Shown one piece after another: positions 42,561 to 52,067 of a stretch of DNA of 64,000 nucleotides. The stretch spans positions 49,169 through 113,168 of the forward strand of contig JAYRYJ010000011.1 of NCBI GenBank assembly GCA_041917055.1, read 5' to 3'. Made by a program: the position numbers and the translations under genes. How positions within the stretch are numbered: the first letter of the stretch is position 1; the number at the start of each line of letters is the position of its first letter. The notes below the pieces were generated by a model, which was given only the letters and a program-made list of their open reading frames with translations, ran no database searches and was not told the origin of the DNA. This stretch comes from Pseudaquidulcibacter sp041917055 (GTDB taxonomy: Bacteria; Pseudomonadota; Alphaproteobacteria; Caulobacterales; Aquidulcibacteraceae).

Positions 42561-45452
42561 CTAGAATTTGTAACGAACACCAAATAGGTATTGCGTGCCA
42601 TATTTGACGTAAAGTTCTGGCAAGAACGAACCATCACCAGTCTTCACACCGGTACGTGTGCGGTATGGCGAATCTGTGAGGTTAAGTGCTTGGAAAAGAA
42701 CCGACATGCCTTTCAAAGAACCTTCTTTGAATTCATAACCGATTTGAGCGTCTGTTTGCTCGTCGGCAAGAATTTCAGAGAAGGCACGGTCAGCAAATAG
42801 ACCCGCTACGTCTGAACGGAAAGAAGAACGCCAACGCTGAGAAACACGAACACTAATTCCGTATTTTTCATAATAAGCAGTCAAGTTTCGCGTTTCGCCA
42901 GAAAAACCAGGAAGCGTATTAGTCGTTCCAGGGCCATCCGGGCTGATATTGGTATAATTGTGGGTATATGAACCATTAAAGCCGAAGCCATCCAATACCG
43001 GAACAAACTTACCAGCATCGATCGTTGCTTGAACTTCGATACCTTTAATGTAACCACCCTGACCATTTTGCATTAGGCTCATATTGCCGTAATTGCTGAC
43101 GGTTGGAAGATTGGTCGGATTAGGAATAGACGAGAAGTCAAACAAGAAGTTTTGAGCATAAATGTAAGTCTCGACGTCTTTATAGAAGCCCGCGACCGCA
43201 ATGATACCACCCGGAATATACCATTCCGCAGAAAGGTCATAAGATGTTGCGCGCCATGGCTCTAGATCCGGGTTGCCCGCAGATCCACCCCAACGATATT
43301 TTCCGAAATTCTCATTGCCTGGAACATTGCTCGCAAGGCTCAAAGAAGCGTTGACGCTTGCACGCAATTGGTCAGGACGCGGCCTTGCCATTTGTTTTGC
43401 AATACCCAAACGAACTTTGAAATTTGAGATAAAATCGTAAGATAAGTTAAGCGCAGGCAATACATCAGTATAATGATTGTCAACAGTTCTAAGAACCGGA
43501 GTATTATTATAGCCAGCATTGCCAGGGTTGTTCGATGCACCAGTAATAGCATAACCGGTAGAAGTAGTCCTAGAGTCAACGAACTGGACACCTAAATTAC
43601 CACGCAAAGGCTTGCCGAATAATTCGGAATCAATATTGAGTTTGGCATATAAAGTCGCAACTTCTTCGCCCAATGACCAATCACGATTATAACGGTTAGA
43701 ATCGCGGCGACCAATGATATTGTATTGCGAATTCATTGTGCCCAACAAATCAAACACTGCAACCGGACCCCAGCCAGCCCAACTTAAATCAGTTGAACCG
43801 ATTGAAGTGATTGGGTTTGCTGCGCGGCGACGGGTAGAAGTACCGGCACCAGGGACGCAGTTATTGCCACCATCTTGACCAAGGCCGGTGCTAGCAACCG
43901 CAGTTTTTAAGCACAAATCTTCGTCTGTTGAGCTTTTCAATTTATTGTGAGAGGTTAAATTGAAACCAACTTCAAGATTATCGAAGACATTGCCCACAAA
44001 ACTGTCTTTGAGCGAGGTTTTTGCACGGAAGTCCAAGCCGATATATTCGTCTTCAACATGTGGCAAGGTTCTGAAGCCTTCTTGACCCCAGCCGCCCCAA
44101 GCAGCATTGTCGCCAAGATAAATCTTTGACGCATCACCGTAATTCAAAGTCGGGTCGAACTGGCTGAAACCGTCTGGGTCGATATTGACATTCATATTGT
44201 CAAGCGTGCTGTTGGCGCCATAACCAGAAATAATCTGAATATTTGTGGCATCGCCTTCCGCTTTTGAATAAGACAAATCGGCAACCATATCCCACATTCC
44301 GGCTTTAAACTCTTGGTTTAAGCCAATTGAAAGAACACTATCGTCGCGTGCGTGCAATTGGTTATTGATGATTGGACGCCAATTTTGGAAGGTGTAAGTA
44401 TCAAGATATTTTGAACCACCAAGATCGACAGCAACCGCACCAGCAGCTGGAATTGTCAAACCATCGACGCCCCATTCAGAATAACCTTCAATACCGCGAA
44501 GGTATTCGTCTTGTTTATATTGCGAATAATATAGATCAAGAGTTGTATGTGAAGTATCTGAGGCTTTATATTCAATAACGCCCATCGCACCAACGCGATC
44601 TTTATTGGTTGAAATCGCGCGCCATTCAAAACCAGTTGGCATATAAGCATTACGAACAGCGTCCGGCGCACCAACTAAAGCATTGCCGTTACCGGTTGAA
44701 GCCGCGCGCCAGTTCCAAATTTTCTGATGTTGGGTTTGGCGAGTAACTTGCGAAATCGCAAGACCAAAAGCAACCCCTAATTTGCCGTCCATAAATTGGT
44801 CAACATAAGAGAAAGAAGCGCGACCACCCAATTTGTTCGCTTCAGGATTTAATTTATCCATATTCGAAGAATCAAGGCGGAAATTAATGACTTTTGCAGG
44901 CCCTTTTTGCGACAATGGGCGAATTGAGCGCAAATCAACCGTGCCAGAGAGACCTTGACCAGCGATTGCAGAATCAGGGGTTTTATAAACGAAAACGCCA
45001 TTCATCAATTCAGCAGGATATTGGTCAACTTCAACACCGCGACCATCACCCAATGAGCCTTGTAAACGGCCATTGAAAGTTGTTACGGTGAAATCAGGCG
45101 AAGTACCGCGCAAATTGATGACTTGAACCTCACCATTAACCCTTTGCCCTGCAACACCAGGTAGGCGTGCAAGCGATTCAGCGATTGAAGCGTCAGGCAA
45201 TTTACCGATTTCTTCTGCTGTGATAGCCTCACCGATTACAGAAGCCGCTTTTTTCTGATTAACCGATTTTGCCAAAGATGCGCGAATACCGGTTACTACA
45301 ACAACTTCACCAGATGTTGCACCTGTGTCTTGGGCTGCTGCAATGCTCGGCAGTGCCATAAGCATCGCACCCATTGAAACTGCACCTAAGGTGGCCCCAA
45401 TGCGTGACACTTTGCTATTAAGCGCATTGTTACGCTTAGTAAAACTATTCAT
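42561..45452 (-). CDS. TonB-dependent receptor, carbohydrate type
   Basis: 963 residues. Signal peptide (LGAVSMGAMLMALPSIAAAQD). The plug starts VVVTGIRASLAKSVNQKKAA, the classic N-terminus of Caulobacter/Xanthomonas carbohydrate TBDRs, with ASIAESLARLPGVAGQRVNG next. A barrel follows and ends in aromatic YLFGVRYKF. It should import oligosaccharides across the outer membrane. First structural gene of the locus, with two LacI-type operators upstream. Confidence 0.95.
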   Translation of the reverse strand: MNSFTKRNNALNSKVSRIGATLGAVSMGAMLMALPSIAAAQDTGATSGEVVVVTGIRASLAKSVNQKKAASVIGEAITAEEIGKLPDASIAESLARLPGVAGQRVNGEVQVINLRGTSPDFTVTTFNGRLQGSLGDGRGVEVDQYPAELMNGVFVYKTPDSAIAGQGLSGTVDLRSIRPLSQKGPAKVINFRLDSSNMDKLNPEANKLGGRASFSYVDQFMDGKLGVAFGLAISQVTRQTQHQKIWNWRAASTGNGNALVGAPDAVRNAYMPTGFEWRAISTNKDRVGAMGVIEYKASDTSHTTLDLYYSQYKQDEYLRGIEGYSEWGVDGLTIPAAGAVAVDLGGSKYLDTYTFQNWRPIINNQLHARDDSVLSIGLNQEFKAGMWDMVADLSYSKAEGDATNIQIISGYGANSTLDNMNVNIDPDGFSQFDPTLNYGDASKIYLGDNAAWGGWGQEGFRTLPHVEDEYIGLDFRAKTSLKDSFVGNVFDNLEVGFNLTSHNKLKSSTDEDLCLKTAVASTGLGQDGGNNCVPGAGTSTRRRAANPITSIGSTDLSWAGWGPVAVFDLLGTMNSQYNIIGRRDSNRYNRDWSLGEEVATLYAKLNIDSELFGKPLRGNLGVQFVDSRTTSTGYAITGASNNPGNAGYNNTPVLRTVDNHYTDVLPALNLSYDFISNFKVRLGIAKQMARPRPDQLRASVNASLSLASNVPGNENFGKYRWGGSAGNPDLEPWRATSYDLSAEWYIPGGIIAVAGFYKDVETYIYAQNFLFDFSSIPNPTNLPTVSNYGNMSLMQNGQGGYIKGIEVQATIDAGKFVPVLDGFGFNGSYTHNYTNISPDGPGTTNTLPGFSGETRNLTAYYEKYGISVRVSQRWRSSFRSDVAGLFADRAFSEILADEQTDAQIGYEFKEGSLKGMSVLFQALNLTDSPYRTRTGVKTGDGSFLPELYVKYGTQYLFGVRYKF

Positions 45453-45523
45453 ATTTCCCCCCTTCGAAATCGAAGCTGTGATTTGCTCAAAAGAAATTCA
45501 CTCTAATGAGCCATTGTGTTTCC

Positions 45524-45533
45524 AAAGCGCTTT
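45524..45533. promoter_or_regulatory. LacI-type operator, promoter-proximal
   Basis: AAAGCGCTTT dyad, 72 bases before the TBDR start, matching the central CG dyad of LacI-family sites; continued T-tract to the right. Confidence 0.6.
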
Positions 45534-45625
45534 TTTGACCATAAACCGCGACTCAATGACGCAACATTAACCCGCTGTTTCTAAAAGGATTTCCGCAATT
45601 TACCGCGTGGTAACGTGGTAAGCCT

Positions 45626-45639
45626 TGGAAGCGCTTCCA
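45626..45639. promoter_or_regulatory. LacI-type operator, perfect palindrome
   Basis: TGGAAGCGCTTCCA, a perfect 14-base dyad with the LacI-family central CG; its centre is 104 bases from the first site. Two sites on one promoter allow repressor looping. Confidence 0.7.
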
Positions 45640-45750
45640 GTTATAGTCGCACGAAGCGACGATTTTGTCAAATTAAAATGTGCCAAACAATGTGCATTTA
45701 TTGCTTGTTTGCTCGGCATTTTCGATTTTTCTAGGGCTAAATTCGTTAGT

Positions 45751-46800
45751 TCACTTGACTGAATCGCGTTCCATAATTTCGAATTTCGCGAATATCGGAT
45801 TGAACTTAATTTGGACAGGTTTTCCGATTTGGTCAAAAAGCATGTTTACGGCTTTTGTGCCAAATATTTTCAAAGGTTGATGAACCGTAGTCAAGGGCGG
45901 CCATACAATCTGTGAGACTGGTGTATCATCGAATCCGACTATCGATATTTCGTCCGGAACTTTAATTCCGAACTTATGTGCACTTAATAATGCGCCTGCT
46001 GCCATATCATCATTGGCGCATACCATTGCGGTCGGAATATTTTTGCTTTCAAATACGGCCTGCGCGTTTTCGATACCGGATTTGAAAGTGAAGTTTCCAC
46101 GTTTTACGATTATGTTATTCTCGGCAATATCAAATTCTTTGATTGCGCGCAAAAAACCTGCAAATCGGCTTTCGGCGGAAATATGCATTTCTAATCCCTG
46201 TATATAAGCGAAAGTCCTATGGCCTTTTAATAGTAGGTGTTTGGTGATTTCATATCCGGCTTCCGCGTCATCAATTCCGATACTTGCGGCGATTTGATTT
46301 GTGTTTGGCCCTGCGGAAATGCAAACAAGCGGATATTCGAGATTTTTCACCATTTGGACAATATCAATATTGTCCGAAAACGGTGGTGTGATGATAAGAC
46401 CGTCATAATTATTGCGTTCTAGAATTTCTTTGATTTTTGTCGTGAATTCGCCGCTATTCTGATTAATATTATGGGTATGCAATTGATAACCATTGTCTGT
46501 GCAAACCCGTAACGCACCCAATTCAATTGCCGAAGAATAATAAGAATTCGGCTCATTATCGAAATCGGATGCAATAATCATTGCAAAAGTGCGACTTGAA
46601 CCACGCGCCAAAGACCTCGCTTGTTGGTTAACTTCAAAATTCAATGCTTTTACGGCGCGATTAACTTTTTCACGCAAGGCAGGGCTAATGTTTGCGCCAT
46701 TATTCAAAACTCTCGAAACACTTGTCCGCCCGACGCCAGCCAAGGCGGCAACATCGTCAATTGTCGGCTTCTTGTTTTTCTTAATTGATCTCATGCACAT
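45751..46800 (-). CDS. LacI family transcriptional regulator
   Basis: About 349 residues. The N-terminal HTH is TIDDVAALAGVGRTSVSRVL, followed by the hinge helix (NQQARSLARGSSRTFA) that inserts in the DNA minor groove. The periplasmic-binding-like sensor domain follows. It probably represses the TBDR-GH3-halogenase-GH30-MFS operon and responds to glucose or a short glucan. Translation starts at ATG 46800 or 46794; the ATG at 46851 lies in the terminator of the next gene and is rejected. No clear ribosome site. Confidence 0.92.
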   Translation of the reverse strand: MCMRSIKKNKKPTIDDVAALAGVGRTSVSRVLNNGANISPALREKVNRAVKALNFEVNQQARSLARGSSRTFAMIIASDFDNEPNSYYSSAIELGALRVCTDNGYQLHTHNINQNSGEFTTKIKEILERNNYDGLIITPPFSDNIDIVQMVKNLEYPLVCISAGPNTNQIAASIGIDDAEAGYEITKHLLLKGHRTFAYIQGLEMHISAESRFAGFLRAIKEFDIAENNIIVKRGNFTFKSGIENAQAVFESKNIPTAMVCANDDMAAGALLSAHKFGIKVPDEISIVGFDDTPVSQIVWPPLTTVHQPLKIFGTKAVNMLFDQIGKPVQIKFNPIFAKFEIMERDSVK

Positions 46801-46812
46801 TTTTTGCGCAAT

Positions 46813-46840
46813 AAAAAAGGCCGCGTCAATAACGCGGCCT
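46813..46840 (-). terminator. Terminator of TorF-like porin 46867-47538
   Basis: Stem AGGCCGCGT (46818-46826) with ACGCGGCCT (46832-46840), and six T on the minus strand. Confidence 0.88.
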
Positions 46841-46866
46841 ATTATTTTCACATGATGTCTATGCGA

Positions 46867-47538
46867 TTAGAAGGTTTTTTTCAAAGTCACATAACCACGA
46901 GAATCAGCCAAGTCAGTATCAGTGATACCAAGCTCAACGCCCCAACCTTTTTCAGTTGCCGCAGTCAAAGACAATTTCACATTTGAATAGTCATCATATG
47001 TGTTGGAATAATCATAATAGCCAACAGATGCGCCAAGACCTAAATCAAATGGGCCGACTTTTGCTGAAAGTGGGAAAGATGCGCCTGCTTCATAATAAAC
47101 AGAATCAGGGCCGCCTTTGCCAACTTCTGGTGAATAATAAACCGCGCCGGTAAGGCCGACACCGGATTTAGTTGCATAAGAAGCGCCAACTTTCGCTTCC
47201 CATACATTAATATCAGTTTCTTGCGGATACAAATATCCATAAAGGCCAAATTCTAAATCAACTGGGCCAAGGCTTGGTTTGTAAGCAGCCATGATATCGG
47301 TTTCAAGATTAGCTTCGCCACCGAAATCAACACCAGCAGCATAAAAGCCAACATAATAAGGGCCTGAAGAGATATCAACGCCAGCAAAAGCACTAGGGTC
47401 GCCGTTTGATTGCGTCACACCGCGCCAAATATAATCATTTGAAAAACCAGCATAAACCGAAGTTTCAGTACCGTCAGCATGTGCCAAAGCAGGCGCGCTT
47501 AGTGCAACTGCAGCTAAAAGAAGAGTTTTAAGTTTCAT
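46867..47538 (-). CDS. TorF family outer-membrane porin-like protein
   Basis: 223 residues. Signal peptide (LLLAAVALSAPALAHA), then an outer-membrane beta-barrel of the TIGR02001/TorF family: SVYAGFSNDYIWRGVTQSNG, VGFYAAGVDFGGEANLETDI and a Phe C-terminus (YVTLKKTF). The alternating strand pattern is clear. Substrate unknown. A paralogue lies directly upstream on the same strand. Confidence 0.88.
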   Translation of the reverse strand: MKLKTLLLAAVALSAPALAHADGTETSVYAGFSNDYIWRGVTQSNGDPSAFAGVDISSGPYYVGFYAAGVDFGGEANLETDIMAAYKPSLGPVDLEFGLYGYLYPQETDINVWEAKVGASYATKSGVGLTGAVYYSPEVGKGGPDSVYYEAGASFPLSAKVGPFDLGLGASVGYYDYSNTYDDYSNVKLSLTAATEKGWGVELGITDTDLADSRGYVTLKKTF

Positions 47539-47663
47539 ATTTTCCTCTCAAAATTTCAAGAATCCACGCGAAATCGCGCCACTTTCATAAAAAGGTGTCC
47601 CTAGATACTATTCTTTGAACCATTGAACAATGACATAAAGGCCACACCATTGGTTCAAATGCA

Positions 47664-47689
47664 ACGCGCCGCACAATCGTGCGGCGCGT
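47664..47689 (-). terminator. Terminator of TorF-like porin 47712-48398
   Basis: Eleven-base stem ACGCGCCGCAC (47664-47674) with GTGCGGCGCGT (47679-47689), loop AATC, 22 bases after the stop. The T-run on the minus strand is poor, so it may also be a 3' stabiliser. Confidence 0.7.
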
Positions 47690-47711
47690 CAGTCTCATTG
47701 CGAAATAATGA

Positions 47712-48398
47712 TTAGAATGCTTTTTTGACACCAAGATAGACAATATTATTGACCAAATCCGAGCTTCCTAAATCGGTGTCAGTGAATGCCAAGTCAATTG
47801 TCCAGCCTTTTTCTGCGGCAGCGCTTAAGCCGATTTTGTAATTCGTGTAGTCTTCATACATGCCGTCATAATTATAATAGCCCAAAGAACCCACAGCGCT
47901 TAGCGAAAACGGACCGAGTTTTGCAGGAAGTGGTACGCTTAATGCTGCTTCGGAATAAACGCTTGATGGGCCGCCATCACCTACTTCAGGCGAATAGAAT
48001 AATGAACCGGTCAAAGCAGTGCCGCCAGCGAATGCATAAGTTCCCGCGCCTTTAAGTTCCAAAACATTCAATTCTTTGGAACCCGGATAAGTATAATATA
48101 AAAGTCCGAAATCAGCATCAATCGGGCCGAGTTTGGTTTTGTAACCGCCGTAAACGTCAAGTTCTAAATCTGCATCACCGCCAAAATCTACATTTGAAAG
48201 CCAAGTGCCGGCATAGAATGAGCCATAGGTCAAATCCGCACCTGCATATACTTCTGGGTCGTTCAAAGTTTGCGAAACGCCACGCCAAACATAGTCAGAC
48301 GCCGCACCTATATTGAAACTTACGCTTGCACCTTCGGCATTTGCCGCACTCGCACCCAAAACCAAAGCTGATGCAATCAAAAAAGTTTTTAATTTCAT
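47712..48398 (-). CDS. TorF family outer-membrane porin-like protein, paralogue
   Basis: 228 residues. Signal peptide (TFLIASALVLGASAANA) and the same barrel family: SFNIGAASDYVWRGVSQTLN, WLSNVDFGGDADLELDVYGG and a Phe C-terminus (YLGVKKAF). It is a tandem duplicate of the next gene but clearly diverged, and each has its own hairpin terminator, so the two may respond to different conditions. Confidence 0.88.
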   Translation of the reverse strand: MKLKTFLIASALVLGASAANAEGASVSFNIGAASDYVWRGVSQTLNDPEVYAGADLTYGSFYAGTWLSNVDFGGDADLELDVYGGYKTKLGPIDADFGLLYYTYPGSKELNVLELKGAGTYAFAGGTALTGSLFYSPEVGDGGPSSVYSEAALSVPLPAKLGPFSLSAVGSLGYYNYDGMYEDYTNYKIGLSAAAEKGWTIDLAFTDTDLGSSDLVNNIVYLGVKKAF

Positions 48399-48560
48399 TT
48401 TATCCCCTCACGAAATTTAATCTGCTTGTCGCAGACGAATAAATTTCGCAAAAGCAGCAATAATCACAATCTTTGGCTTGTGCATTGCATATATTTTTTC
48501 GCACTTGCGCAATATTGAGGCATGTTTGGGGCGAAATCGCTTAAAATATGACGCGAATCA

Positions 48561-49448
48561 TTATTTGCACCAGCGCGAAAAAATCGCGGTCGGTAAGATT
48601 CTGCCATTATTATTGTCAGGCAATCCCATTTCACCGCTTTCGATTTTGCCGTTTTTCGGGAAATCAGAAAAAGCGTCTTGCATAGTATTTTCCAACGCTT
48701 TGAAGGATAATCTTACAGCATAGACAGTCGCGACCATGAAAATTGCGTCATCGCTCAATAAATCTGCACAGGCTTTCAATAAGGGATAGAGGTTTTCTTC
48801 AAGTTTAAAAACTTCACCGTTTGGGCCGCGACCATGTTTCGGCGGGTCGAGAATAATGCCTTCATATTTATTGCCGCGCCTTAGTTCGCGTTCGACAAAT
48901 TTCATGGCATCTTCAACAATCCACCGAATTGGTGCGTTTTCAAGGCCGGCAAGACTTTGATTTTCGCGCGCATAATTGACCGCTTTCTTAGACGCATCAA
49001 TATGCGTGACATGCGCCCCCGCTTTGGCGCAGGCAAGGCTTGCAAGGCCGGTATAGCCAAAAAGGTTCAATACGCGCGGTGTTCCTTTGAATTTTGAAAT
49101 CCTATCCATGCACCAGGCCCAGTGCACGGATTGTTCCGGAAAAACCCCTAAATGTCGAAACGGGGTGCAGCGGGCATAGAATTTAATGCCATTCCAATCC
49201 ATTTCCCATAATTCGGGAACTTTGTTTTTGAAATTCCAACGCCCCATTTCTTCGCTATCATTGCCGGAAAAAGTCGCGTCTGCTTTCCATGTTTCAATCG
49301 GGTTTGAGGGCAACCAATAGGCTTGGGAATCCGGTCGAACAAAGTGATACTTGCCATAGCGTTCAAATTTCACGCCATCGCCTGAATCCAACAATTCATA
49401 ATCTTTCCAATTATCGGCAATTAAAAACGGGAATTTTTCAATTCTCAT
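48561..49448 (-). CDS. Class I SAM-dependent RNA methyltransferase
   Basis: 295 residues of the RlmI/RlmK-like group. Motif I is VLNLFGYTGLASLACAKAG; the VTHIDASKKAVNYARENQSL segment binds SAM; and the DPPKHGRGP motif (DPP-x4) is that of RNA cytosine/guanine methyltransferases. The N-terminal PUA-like part is short. Substrate, probably 23S rRNA, is inferred. It overlaps the TrmH-type methyltransferase upstream of it by 4 bases, so two RNA methylases share an operon. Confidence 0.85.
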   Translation of the reverse strand: MRIEKFPFLIADNWKDYELLDSGDGVKFERYGKYHFVRPDSQAYWLPSNPIETWKADATFSGNDSEEMGRWNFKNKVPELWEMDWNGIKFYARCTPFRHLGVFPEQSVHWAWCMDRISKFKGTPRVLNLFGYTGLASLACAKAGAHVTHIDASKKAVNYARENQSLAGLENAPIRWIVEDAMKFVERELRRGNKYEGIILDPPKHGRGPNGEVFKLEENLYPLLKACADLLSDDAIFMVATVYAVRLSFKALENTMQDAFSDFPKNGKIESGEMGLPDNNNGRILPTAIFSRWCK

Positions 49449-50266
49449 TGATTTGCCCCTTCAAAATCTCTTTGTCGCCAAATTTCATAAAGGCAAATTC
49501 CGGTGGCAATGGCAAGGTTTAAGCTATCGGCGCGGCCCTTCATTGGCAGTTTCACCAATTTTGTGCACGCATCAGCCAATTCATCATCGATCCCCGATTG
49601 TTCATTTCCCATCAGAAGAATAGTTTTCTTTCCCATATCGGTTTGTGTGTGGGGGTGTGTTGCTTTCAAAGACGTACCGACCAATTCAAAGCCACAACCA
49701 CGCGCAAATTCTAGCATTTCCTTTATCGATGATTTGGCAATCGCGACCGAAAACCCAGAACCCATTGAAGCGCGAACCGCCTCTGTCGAATATGGATCAC
49801 ATGATTCTTCTAATAAAATAATGCCTTTCCCGCCGACACTATCAAGTGTGCGAATGATTGTGCCTAAATTGCCGGGGTCTTTTATCCTCTCTAAAGCGAC
49901 TAGTAAATTTTGATTCTCGAAATCTGCAATTTTTGCCCATTTTTGGTGAAATATTCCAACAACACTTTGTGCATTGTCACGCATAGTTATGGATTGCAAA
50001 ATAGAATCATTGACCATGCCGATACGGGCTTTTTGGGCTTTAGCTTTATCAATCAGTTTTCTTATGTGCGGGCGATTCAAAACTTCGCCTGAAAACAAAA
50101 GTGCCGACAATTCAAAGCCGCAATCTAAACCCTCTTCGACCAATCTTGCGCCCTCAGCACGGAACATATTTGATTCTGTGCGCGCCTTTTTCCTCTCTAA
50201 AGAGCGTGCAAGTTTCACCAAATTATTTGATGCACTGGTAATTTGTGTAATTTCGGGTTCAATCAT
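49445..50266 (-). CDS. TrmH/SpoU family RNA 2'-O-methyltransferase
   Basis: 273 residues. N-terminal substrate-binding domain (RSLERKKARTESNMFRAEGA) and C-terminal SPOUT knot: VALERIKDPGNLGTIIRTLD, TILLMGNEQSGIDDEL and LPMKGRADSLNLAIATGICL, the three SpoU motifs. It methylates a ribose in 23S rRNA or a tRNA; which is not decided by sequence. First gene of the pair. Confidence 0.9.
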   Translation of the reverse strand: MIEPEITQITSASNNLVKLARSLERKKARTESNMFRAEGARLVEEGLDCGFELSALLFSGEVLNRPHIRKLIDKAKAQKARIGMVNDSILQSITMRDNAQSVVGIFHQKWAKIADFENQNLLVALERIKDPGNLGTIIRTLDSVGGKGIILLEESCDPYSTEAVRASMGSGFSVAIAKSSIKEMLEFARGCGFELVGTSLKATHPHTQTDMGKKTILLMGNEQSGIDDELADACTKLVKLPMKGRADSLNLAIATGICLYEIWRQRDFEGANQ

Positions 50267-50350
50267 TCGAATTTTTATTCCGTTTTACAATAAAAAGCGG
50301 TTGAATTGCCCCTTTAGCTGATAATTTACTATCCTCAAAAGGGAAACGTC

Positions 50351-50379
50351 TTGAAAACTGCATAGATTGCCGCTTTTAA
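50351..50379 (+). promoter_or_regulatory. Candidate sigma-70 promoter of the OmpA-like gene
   Basis: TTGAAA (50351-50356), 17-base spacer, TTTTAA (50374-50379), 63 bases before the start codon. Confidence 0.4.
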
Positions 50380-50441
50380 TACCAGAAAACATAATTTTCG
50401 TGCGTCCTAACTATCGGCCTAAATATCGGGTGGAGTAAAAA

Positions 50442-51245
50442 ATGGAAGAAAACAATAAGGGTTGGTGCAAATATTTGCCACTCCTCGGTCTCTTATTATT
50501 GGCTTTGCTTGGCTATTTGATGAATTATGCCGGCAAAAATAATGCAAAAAAACTGACCTTGGATGTTAAAAACACGGCTCAAGAGGCTCTAGATATCAAT
50601 AAATACACTTTCGCCGCCGCCGAAGTGCAAGGTTCAAAACTTGTTATTAAAGGTGACGCGAAAGATAAAGCAACCAAAGACGCCGCTTGTGCTGCGGTCA
50701 CCAAAGCTTTGGAAGCTAAAAAAATGATTGGCCTTCCTGGCTTGGTTACAATGGTTTCATGTGAATTATTGCCTGCTGACGCGAAAGTCGCTGCACTTCC
50801 GGATACAAAGCCTGCTGCACCTGCAACGCCTGCTGCTCCCGCTGCACCCGCTTCTAATGCTGACGCGAAAAATTGCCAAACTGAATTGAATGCAATCGCG
50901 ACTTCGGGCCAGGTTGGCTTTGCCAAAGGTGGCGTCGCAATTATTTCCGGCAATGATATTTTGGATAAAATCGCACAAACCGCAATCAAATGCGCGGCAA
51001 ACAAGATCGAAGTTGGTGGACATACCGATTCGGGTGGCGATGACGCAATGAATTTGCGCCTTTCCCAATCGCGCGCAGAGCAGGTTCGCGCCTATCTGAT
51101 AAAGAAAGGCGTTGCCGCAACCCAATTAACCGCCAAAGGCTATGGCGAGACCAAGCCATTGGTGCAAGACAATGCCGTTATCGGAATTGATAATCCGGAA
51201 CGTGCCAAAAACCGCCGCACTGAATTCACAATTCTTGCGCAATAA
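50442..51245 (+). CDS. OmpA-domain protein with BON-like domain
   Basis: 267 residues. One N-terminal transmembrane helix (YLPLLGLLLLALLGYLMNYA), a BON-like region (about 40-110), an Ala/Pro linker (about 120-140) and an OmpA peptidoglycan-binding domain (KIEVGGHTDSGGDDAMNLRL, then SQSRAEQVRAYLIKKGV and NRRTEF). The order resembles ArfA-type proteins: an inner-membrane anchor whose OmpA domain grips peptidoglycan. It forms a unit with the next gene, 30 bases downstream. Confidence 0.87.
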   Translation: MEENNKGWCKYLPLLGLLLLALLGYLMNYAGKNNAKKLTLDVKNTAQEALDINKYTFAAAEVQGSKLVIKGDAKDKATKDAACAAVTKALEAKKMIGLPGLVTMVSCELLPADAKVAALPDTKPAAPATPAAPAAPASNADAKNCQTELNAIATSGQVGFAKGGVAIISGNDILDKIAQTAIKCAANKIEVGGHTDSGGDDAMNLRLSQSRAEQVRAYLIKKGVAATQLTAKGYGETKPLVQDNAVIGIDNPERAKNRRTEFTILAQ

Positions 51246-51275
51246 TAATTTTCGATTTCGATAGGGAATTTTACA

Positions 51276-52046
51276 ATGTATATTATTACTCAGAATTGGT
51301 TTTATCTTTTGATTGCCGCATTAATCGGCGCGGCTCTTGCTTGGCTTTTGGGTCTTTGCAATTGCAATCGTGCGGATCTAGAGGCTGAATTAGACGGCGC
51401 ACGCGCTGAACGCGATGAAATGGCACAAAGACTTGCCGCGCGTGGTATGGAAGATCGCGACGGTGCATTAAGTGCTTCTTTAGAGGCTGAATTAAAAGCC
51501 GCTAAAGCAAAAATCGCTGATTTAGAGGGTGGCAATAATGCTGCTCTCGGTCTTGCTGCTGCCGGCGGTCTTGCGGCCGGTCATGTCGGGATTGATAAAG
51601 AAGAATTGGATGCTTTAAATTCGCGCAACAAATATCTTGAAGCGCGTTTGAAATTCCTTGAAGAAGGCCATCAAAAAGCTGCCAAAGCACCAAAAGCAAA
51701 AGCTGAAAAAGTCCCTTCAAACTCTGATTTTGAAATGTCACCCGCCGGAAAAATGAGTGCTGAAGAATTAGAAGCAGAAGTCACCAAAGCAGGCGACGGC
51801 ACAAAGCCTAAATCTGTAACTCGCGGTGCGGATGCTGATGATTTGCTTTTGATTGATGGCGTTGGCCCAAAAAACAATGAGTGGTTAAAAGCAAATGGCA
51901 TTCATTATTTCTGGCAGATTGCCACCATGACCCCTGCGGAGCTTGCATGGCTTGCCAATAATTTACCGAATTTCGGTTCTCGCGTTTATCGCGAAAATTG
52001 GGTTTCACAATGCGCAAATTTGGCAAAAGGCCTGCCTGCTAGGTAA
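51276..52046 (+). CDS. Membrane-anchored coiled-coil protein with helix-hairpin-helix domain
   Basis: 256 residues. N-terminal transmembrane helix (WFYLLIAALIGAALAWLLGL), a charged coiled coil about 30-85 (ADLEAELDGARAERDEMAQR), a Gly/Ala segment, more coiled coil, then a C-terminal helix-hairpin-helix domain (DDLLLIDGVGPKNNEWLKAN, FGSRVYRENWVSQCANLAKG). This HhH domain is found at the C-terminus of many alphaproteobacterial membrane or NADH-dehydrogenase-adjacent proteins; its partner is unknown. The co-transcribed upstream gene spans the envelope to peptidoglycan, so the pair might link envelope and cytosol. Confidence 0.8.
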   Translation: MYIITQNWFYLLIAALIGAALAWLLGLCNCNRADLEAELDGARAERDEMAQRLAARGMEDRDGALSASLEAELKAAKAKIADLEGGNNAALGLAAAGGLAAGHVGIDKEELDALNSRNKYLEARLKFLEEGHQKAAKAPKAKAEKVPSNSDFEMSPAGKMSAEELEAEVTKAGDGTKPKSVTRGADADDLLLIDGVGPKNNEWLKANGIHYFWQIATMTPAELAWLANNLPNFGSRVYRENWVSQCANLAKGLPAR

Positions 52047-52067
52047 TTTAGCTTCAAAATAAATGCC

